Program-made: the position numbers and the translations under genes
The notes under the pieces: model-generated
What the model was told of the DNA's origin: nothing
What the model saw: the letters and a program-made list of their open reading frames with translations, nothing else
Databases searched by the model: none
Part shown: positions 57,734-64,000 of the stretch, piece by piece
How the letters are laid out: each line of letters starts with the position of its first letter
How positions within the stretch are numbered: the stretch's first letter is position 1
From: Sycobia sp. Sy_11
Lineage: Eukaryota > Arthropoda > Insecta > Hymenoptera > Epichrysomallidae
DNA: 64,000 nt
Assembly: GCA_018907035.1 (NCBI GenBank)
Contig: JACCIC010000223.1
Span: 558,001 to 622,000 of the forward strand
Direction: 5' to 3'

Positions 57734-57939
57734 CGTGTCTTTTAATATAGCATTTTCTTGATCTGCTCATTCTTTCGATAATTGAAATTGTATTAAACGT
57801 TCATGTGTAGGAAATTCTAAAAGATTTTTATTGTAGTTTATAGTTGCGTGATCGTTACTCAAATATTTGGCTCATAGTATTCCAGAGTAAGGCATAGGAA
57901 AATTGTCAGGAATCACATGAAAGGTCGAAATACCTCATA

Positions 57940-58560
57940 TGATGTTAATTTTTACAGCTCCCAACACGTATTTGCGGAATGACCAATTTTGTTACATTTT
58001 TGACACGAGCTGATTATTCTATTCTATGACGATTATTTGTATTAATATTCCTTAATTGATAACAATTGTTGACTATATCTCCGGTTTTTTTACAGATTTC
58101 ACTTATTACTATCGATGATCTGCTTTTACATTCTAGCGCTAGATGACCTGTTCTTCCGCACAGTTGATATTTAATATTTACTTGATACTGAGCAGTAGTT
58201 TGTGTGATTAGTTTAATGACATATTTGACAAGTTTACGACTGTGCTTCTCTTAATGTTCGACTACATTGAGAAACTGTATGGCCAGACATCTTATAATAA
58301 GTACAGAAAGCATTTCTTCATATTTCGAAATTTTTCACTTTGCAGGCATGTATCATTTTTTTATCTGATGGTTTATTCGTGTACACTCATTGGTCTCATA
58401 ATAATTTTTGAGCTTCTAACTGTCTTTCAAACGCAATAACTTCTTTCAAAATTTCAGTTATGGCTTTTTTATCTTCCAATCTTTGTTCGATCTCATGTTT
58501 CAATCCCCGTTTAAAAGTTTCTTAGTAGTGCACACGTATTTTATTCTTATTTAATAAATA
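57940..58560 (-). pseudogene. Gypsy-type Gag nucleocapsid region, zinc knuckles
   Basis: On the same strand, upstream of the reverse transcriptase: LCGRTGHLALEC (about 58170), ICKKTGDIVNNCY (about 58100) and CQKCNKIGHSANTC (about 58010), three CCHC-like knuckles of which the first has lost its leading Cys or lies in another frame. KAITEILKEVIAFERQLEAQ lies at about 58470. This is the Gag part of the same element; no intact frame survives. Confidence 0.55.
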
Positions 58561-59380
58561 GGTTTGGTAATTGTTATGTAATTTTCAGTACATAGGCAGT
58601 TACACTTAGCTGTGTTACTTTATACAGCTCAGAGGTTTTGGTGGATGTCTGATTTCTATGTTTCTTTAGTAAAATTGAGATTTAGCATATTTGATAAATT
58701 TGAATATTTAAAGTTAATATTTTTTTAATATTTAAATTTTATAATAAGTTTTCTTTAATATTTAGATTTTCCTCAGTAGGTTTGATATGTTTCTTATGTA
58801 TTTATAAGATTTTTTATTTGTTATTAGAGAGCTTTTGTAGTCTCTATAATTTCTAAGATTTCATTTTAAAACTTTTATAAAAGAGTCGATAAGATTTGAA
58901 GTATGTAGACTTAGAATTTCATTTAGATTTATAGTTCAGTTTTTGATTTTTAATTTCTTTTTATAATATAAAGATGGTAATTCTACAAATCAGGAAGAGG
59001 TCTTCCTGATGTGAGATAGGGTTTAATTATATCTTTAATTGTTTGAGTTGCTTGAGTCTTGATAGAATTTGTTTACAATTTTTCTTAGCTCAGAGATAAT
59101 TCTTGTTTATCTTCGTGTATAACAACTCAGAGGCAATTGCTTGGTATTACACCGATTGAAGATTTTGAAATATGTTTTAATAAGAATTTATAGAGGCATT
59201 ACTTGTTTGTGTATAACAATTCAGAGGCTATTGCTTGGCTTTGCTTTCATTCAAGCTTTGAATATATACATTGATAAAAATATTTAGAGGTAATGCTTGG
59301 TTTTGTGTAACAACTCAGAGGTTAATACTTGATTTTGCTTTCGTTGAAGCTTTGCATTTTTGTTATATCAAAATATATAA

Positions 59381-59430
<50 letters not shown>

Positions 59431-59825
59431 TTTCGAGGGTATACTTACCTTTGTTATTGAAGGTTTTATAAGAGCATTTATACTTTATAAATCCTTTTTT
59501 AATTATTAATGAGGGAATCATACGATATACTAGTATTTAAGATTTAGTATGGGATATACTAAAGATTTTGATTCCTTGATATAGAAATGTTTTGTTTCAA
59601 AATAGCATTAGATACATTTTCTTTATAGATAGAATTCGTTTTGCATTTAGTTTAATCAAGTAGGATTTCAACAGCTTCCAAGAGCAATATCAGTAAGCTA
59701 AAACGACTGCTCCAAGTCTACAGTTCGATATTCGCCCAAGCAAGTAAAATAAGTGTATTTAGCAGCAGTCTAGAAGCACTCTGAAACATCGCTTCCAGCT
59801 CGAAGACATGCCTTACTTATAGTTC
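58561..59825. other. AT-rich region with 94-bp tandem repeat, probably LTR or leader of the Gypsy relic
   Basis: Three units of about 94 bp start at 59115, 59209 and 59304 (GTGTATAACAACTCAGAGG and variants). A (TA)n tract lies at 59384-59429. No coding frame. Confidence 0.55.
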
Positions 59826-62650
59826 TCAGTATCCAAACTTGATTGCGGGTAGAAAACTAAGGCATAAAACGCCAGTCCTTATCGATAAATAGCTTTGTAC
59901 AATTATAGCACCGACATGTAAAGTACAAAGATGAGTTTTTCTAATAAGTAAAGGCGTAACATGATGCGTTTTTGATAGAATCACTGGTTGTTTCTCTGAT
60001 TCAGATAAGAATGAATTGTGCAATCTATCACCTACACGAAGAAAATTATCAGTGTCAATAAAAGGCATTAATTTGCCTAACGGATTTATTGCCGGAAGTT
60101 GCTGTCCTGAAGACCAAATTCGCAAATCGTTGGACAAAACCGACTATTGGACCAATCTAATTAAAGTAGTAGTTGCTATTGAAATCTCCTTGGCCGACAA
60201 ACAACCTTATCTTTTTTTTTTTTTTTAAAGTGACAGATTTCTATGCCAACGAAGACAATAAGCTATAATAGCAACTAATTTATCGAAGGAGAAAAATCGC
60301 ACAAACCATCTTTCCCAATCTTGATGGTCTCGAATGAAATGAATTTCTAACTTTATTAAAATTTTAGAGGATTAGATGGAACACAAGGACTCATCTTCAA
60401 TCAACCCAACAGGCAATGACCACCACATAGTTGATTCTTACAACTGTAGGGCAATACATCCTCTAGTTGCTAAGTCTACTGGATTATGTGCGGACGGCAT
60501 ATGTCGTCATTTAACTGTCGGCAAGAGAATTATAATCTCATTAACTCTATTTACAATATATGATTTCCATCGAGATGAGTATGATCTTCGCCAGGCCAAA
60601 ACGACTTTTGAGTCGGACCAACAATGAATCTTTTTAGGCGAAGAGCCCAATTTAGAAAGGATTCTAGCCATAAGTTTAGCTAATAATGCTGCATCACAGA
60701 GTTCGAGCTTTGATAAACTTACAACTTGAAGTGGAGCAACCTTTATTTTAGGGATGGGCAGCCGTGGTGTAAATTTGGCACTTAGAATAGTCACAAATCA
60801 CAAAAATTGCAGCTACAAAGGCACGCTCAGAAGCATCAGAAAAACCATGTAAATGCCAGGATTCAAACTTGTTTGTATTTAACCAACGTCGAATTGGAAA
60901 GTTCTCTAAGTCAGCAAGCTGTTTTCTGTAGAGAAGCCACTCCTTCTGAATTCGACCTGAAACAGATGAATCCCAATTAAAGCCTTGCATTTAGAAACAT
61001 TGAATTAATATTTTCGCACGAATAATAACTGGGGACAAAAACCCACAGAGTCTAAGAGTTTAGATACCTCTGAAAAGATAGAACGCTTTGTAATTTCTGG
61101 AGGAGCTAAAGGCAGTTTAACTCGAAAATGAAAGGCATCATCAAGGGGATTCCACCATAGACCAAGAACCGAAATCGTTTCCTTTTCATTTAAGTCTTTA
61201 AAATCGTATTGAGAATTTAATACATATAAATTGCTTTGATTTATATGTATTATTAAGTTCCTGATATGCTTGTATGGCTTCATTAAGTCTATTTCCGCCA
61301 GCTAAGAAGACATCTGCATATCAATTTCTGAGAATAACTGTAGATCCAATTTTATGGGAATGTGCAACCAAATTGTCTAATTCTTCTAAGCAAGCATTTG
61401 CCAAAAATAGAGCTGATACTGTTCCATATGTAACATTAAGCAAGCGCCAAACTTGAAGAGGTAAAAGTGAATCCAAACGCCAGTAGATACGTTGCCATTT
61501 AGTACCAGTAAGCTCGATAAGCATTTGACGAAAATTTTTAATTATATCACATACAAATACGTATCTAAAAAAACAGCAGCTAACAATAATAACAACGATG
61601 TCTTCCTGTAGCTTTGGACCAGGATATAAAAATTCGTTTAATGATTTTCCTGCTTTTTCTTTATGTGATCCATTAAATATAGCCCTTATTTTTTAATACC
61701 GTCCTACTTGCATACTGATAGAAGAAGAATTCGTCATCAACCTCGCATTCATCTGATGGAAGAAGTCCCATATGCCCAAGGTCAACATATTCTTGCATAA
61801 AAGCATGTTAAGCGGTCCAAAGGTTTATGAAAACGACGTCCTATTCGATTCATACAATTTTTGGCAATTTCGTTTCAACCAATAAACTTGGACTGATTGC
61901 AAAAAGGTAGTTTAACTATGAAGTGGCCATCAGAAATTCTACAATATGTAGTTTTGAAATGATCCCAACAACTTTGTTCTGCAGGAGACATATGCTGTTC
62001 CTGAGGACTCTCTTCTGACTTCCAGAAGCGACCGATGCCTCAGAAAGCTGATGATCTACTGCTAAATGATGTGCTGTTGTTTCCGTGGTATTATCGATGT
62101 CTGTGTTCCCGAATAAAACTCATCCAAAAGCAGATGATAGTGCCACCGAACCAGTCTGTAGAGATTAAACTCGACGTATTTATACCAAAGGCATGGCGCC
62201 ATAAACAGACGAGCTTAGAATGCAATCCACCGTATTTAGTTGTCCAAAGTGTGGGTCACCTAAGTGCAGCCCATGAATATGACAGCAATGACCAAAAACG
62301 ATATTCTCTCTTGGCAGCAAATTGCAGACGCGCTTCACTGCGAAGTCTGTAAAATTAAGAGAAAATTCTGGATTTATTGGGAATTTCAAGGTAAGCTGTA
62401 ATTCAGCACGAGCGATTGCATTAGTCATGCCGTTCAAATCAGATACGACAATACTTACTAGTTTAAGATTAAAGATAATATTTAGACATATATTTATATA
62501 TGAAGGATGTTTCGGCGTACGAATCTAATAAGAATCGAAGCTTAGTACGGGCAGCTACTGACGATTCAAAGGCAACTACTGCAGTAGCTCACAACAGTTG
62601 AGAAATCCTTTTATCTGTAGTCGTAAAGTGATTTACGACCTTTTTGCAGT
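59826..62650 (-). pseudogene. BEL/Pao LTR retrotransposon pol, degenerate
   Basis: Leftward order fits BEL/Pao. Retropepsin has LLDSYAETSF (about 62560, DSG changed to DSY), with IHGLHLGDP and VDCILSSSVYG (62250-62190). Reverse transcriptase starts SCWDHFKTTYCRISDGHFIV (about 61950), with RQMLIELTGTKWQRIYWR (61530) and NVTYGTVSALFLANACLEEL (about 61420). The Pao-specific region has VLGLWWNPLDDAFHFRV (61170), HLHGFSDASERAFVAAIFV (60830), then RNase H SKLELCDAALLAKLM and CWSDSKVVLAW (60700-60600). The integrase zinc region has NFLRVGDRLHNS and LHVGAI (60050-59900). The integrase core and LTRs are missing. Many frameshifts. Confidence 0.85.
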
Positions 62651-63190
62651 TAGGTATTCGAGATTTTAAAATAAAATAAGATTTATATTGTATGTGAAAT
62701 TTATTATAAAAATTCTTATAATGTTTTTTAAATATTAATAATTATTTATATAATTTTTTTTATTACTTTTAATTTTAAATTCTATATAATGATATTAAAT
62801 TTTTTTAAATTTTAATTTAAAAGTAGATTATTAATAAACTTATAATATTCAATCGATTAGTCTTATTTTTTTCTCGAAAAGGGGGAAGGATCCACCCTCT
62901 GAACCCTCACTTCCCGATCCTACATCTCTTCTTAATATAATCTATTCATTTCCAAATAAGAGGAAATCATTTAATTTAATGTTATCAAATTCAAATAAAT
63001 TGCTCGAATAGCCTTAAGAGAAAACAGCTAATATTATATTTTTTTCGAATTCAATGAATTACATTTTATGTTAGGGCAACTTATTTCGGAGCGAGTATCA
63101 TCTGAAACTTTTGATATTATACGTGTTCGCTCTATCTAATCATAACTAACACATGGCGCAGTTTGATATTGTTTAATTTTGTGAGTTTGA
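62651..63190. other. AT-rich spacer
   Basis: No gene seen. A short GC-rich island (62878-62935) has no motif. Confidence 0.5.
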
Positions 63191-63193
63191 CAT

Positions 63194-63990
63194 TCAACTT
63201 TTTGTGAATTTCTTTGACAAATAAAAAGCGCCCACGCATGGAAAAATAGTACGTGATACACGGGAGCAAAGGCGTTTTGAGACTCGGGTATTTTGACTAC
63301 AAATTTTGCTGCGGTGTTCAGGATCATTTTCGTCCTGCAGAATCCGACCTTCATTTTTTCTGATGAACCTTTGTTTGGCAGATGGCAGTAAAGCCTTTTT
63401 ATACATTTTTATCATTTTCTGGGCATTTAGGTTGTTCATAAAGAGGTGCAAAGTGCCGAATCCCTGCTTTGAGAAGCAACCCTAAAGATGCACCTTTACT
63501 CCGTGTTTTACGATCCGCTGAACAAAACAAAAGCCTATTGGTAAAAGTTGACTAGCCTCGCGTGAGGATACAATGGCACATATACAACATTCATCAGTGA
63601 AAATGACATTTTCAAAATCTCTCCTCTGTTTTTCAGTCAACAGAGACTTCTTAATTGTGTTACTTCATTTCAGACCATGAGTATGAAGATGGGTTCGGAT
63701 AATTAGGTGGGATATATCTAAACATTTTGCCATTAATTTTGCTTGTCCTTCCCGCAAAAACAGGCTTCCGTGAAACTAGATTCACTATTCTTTCTTCATC
63801 TTTTTTGTTCAATTTTCCTATCGAGCCACGTTCTAGTAAATCGTCGATATTTTTAGCCACTTTTATCGCTGTACCAACTTCTGTGTTTCATATATTTAGC
63901 AGCTGATTGAGACATTTTCGGACCTTTCGGGTGGATGCAAAGGAATACAGTCTCTTAGCGCGACGAGGTACTTAGCACTCATCGGCCTTT
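63194..63990 (-). pseudogene. Tc1-like transposase, degenerate
   Basis: Leftward: KNIDDLLERGSIGKLNKKDE (63860), then EERIVNLVSRKPVFAGRTSK, the N-terminal HTH region of Tc1 transposases. VIFTDEC (about 63600) holds the first catalytic Asp, and LNAQKMIKMYKKALLPSAKQ with LQDENDPEHRSKIC (63420-63290) the second. The third catalytic residue is not seen in frame. Text before 63860 (about 63930) fits the start of the protein, so the 5' end reaches the window edge. Confidence 0.75.
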
Positions 63991-64000
63991 ACGTGATTCT

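Noticed and set aside
63660..63860. A separate 66-residue host gene
   Set aside because: The text is the N-terminal HTH part of the Tc1-like transposase continuing at 63200-63600.
1..64000. tRNA or rRNA genes
   Set aside because: I looked for cloverleaf-type blocks and conserved rRNA segments and saw none I could support by eye; a tRNA scan would be needed to exclude them.

Overview
The window is nuclear DNA from an animal, most likely an insect. I favour a hymenopteran and possibly an ant, because of the mix of mariner, Tc1, BEL/Pao, Gypsy, Penelope-like, LOA-like LINE and Polinton/Maverick relics, the AT-rich background and the many long (TA)n, (TC)n and (TATCA)n tracts. The species call is inference; no marker gene settles it. 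Nothing is organised like a bacterial genome: real coding sequence is spliced, and almost everything else is mobile DNA in various stages of decay.

Layout. 1-300: 3' end of a mariner. 1640-2745: an element with about 300-bp inverted arms. 3333-4440: first copy (A) of an unnamed composite repeat. 5461-17236: a Polinton/Maverick, recognised by a pair of about 335-bp terminal inverted repeats (5461-5800 and 16903-17236) enclosing capsid-gene remnants, a packaging ATPase, two lineage-specific structural or accessory genes, a retroviral-type integrase with chromodomain, a protein-primed type DNA polymerase B, and two diverged copies of a conserved unknown gene lying next to each terminal repeat and pointing outward. 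17244-21675: composite repeat copies B and C, a mariner half, and a hairpin MITE. 21991-25987: the only convincing host genes, with three splice models whose intron phases all agree. 26511-29810: composite repeat copy D, an LTR with primer-binding site, a mariner-derived foldback and another mariner. 31781-36040: an internally deleted Gypsy-type element carrying a full-length dead mariner. 37294-37435: a possible host first exon. 37577-41345 (minus): a Jockey/CR1-like LINE. 43790-48960 (plus): a near full-length LOA-like LINE. 52260-53700: an ORF1-only retroelement with an intact 337-residue reading frame. 53740-63990: five different elements (Penelope-like, mariner, Gypsy, BEL/Pao, Tc1), all on the minus strand.

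How it fits together. Polinton genes would normally supply self-replication (polymerase B), insertion (integrase), and virion-type assembly (ATPase and capsids); here every one of them carries stops, frameshifts or deletions, so the element is dead although its outline survives. The two host genes at 21991-25164 are adjacent, on the same strand and free of transposons, so they form a small island between repeat blocks. The larger one opens with a basic, hydroxylated N-terminus that looks like a mitochondrial presequence. The most unusual material is the composite repeat with its 60-bp minisatellite, the paired outward-facing genes of the Polinton, and the ORF1-only element whose start codon is preceded by two back-to-back perfect hairpins.
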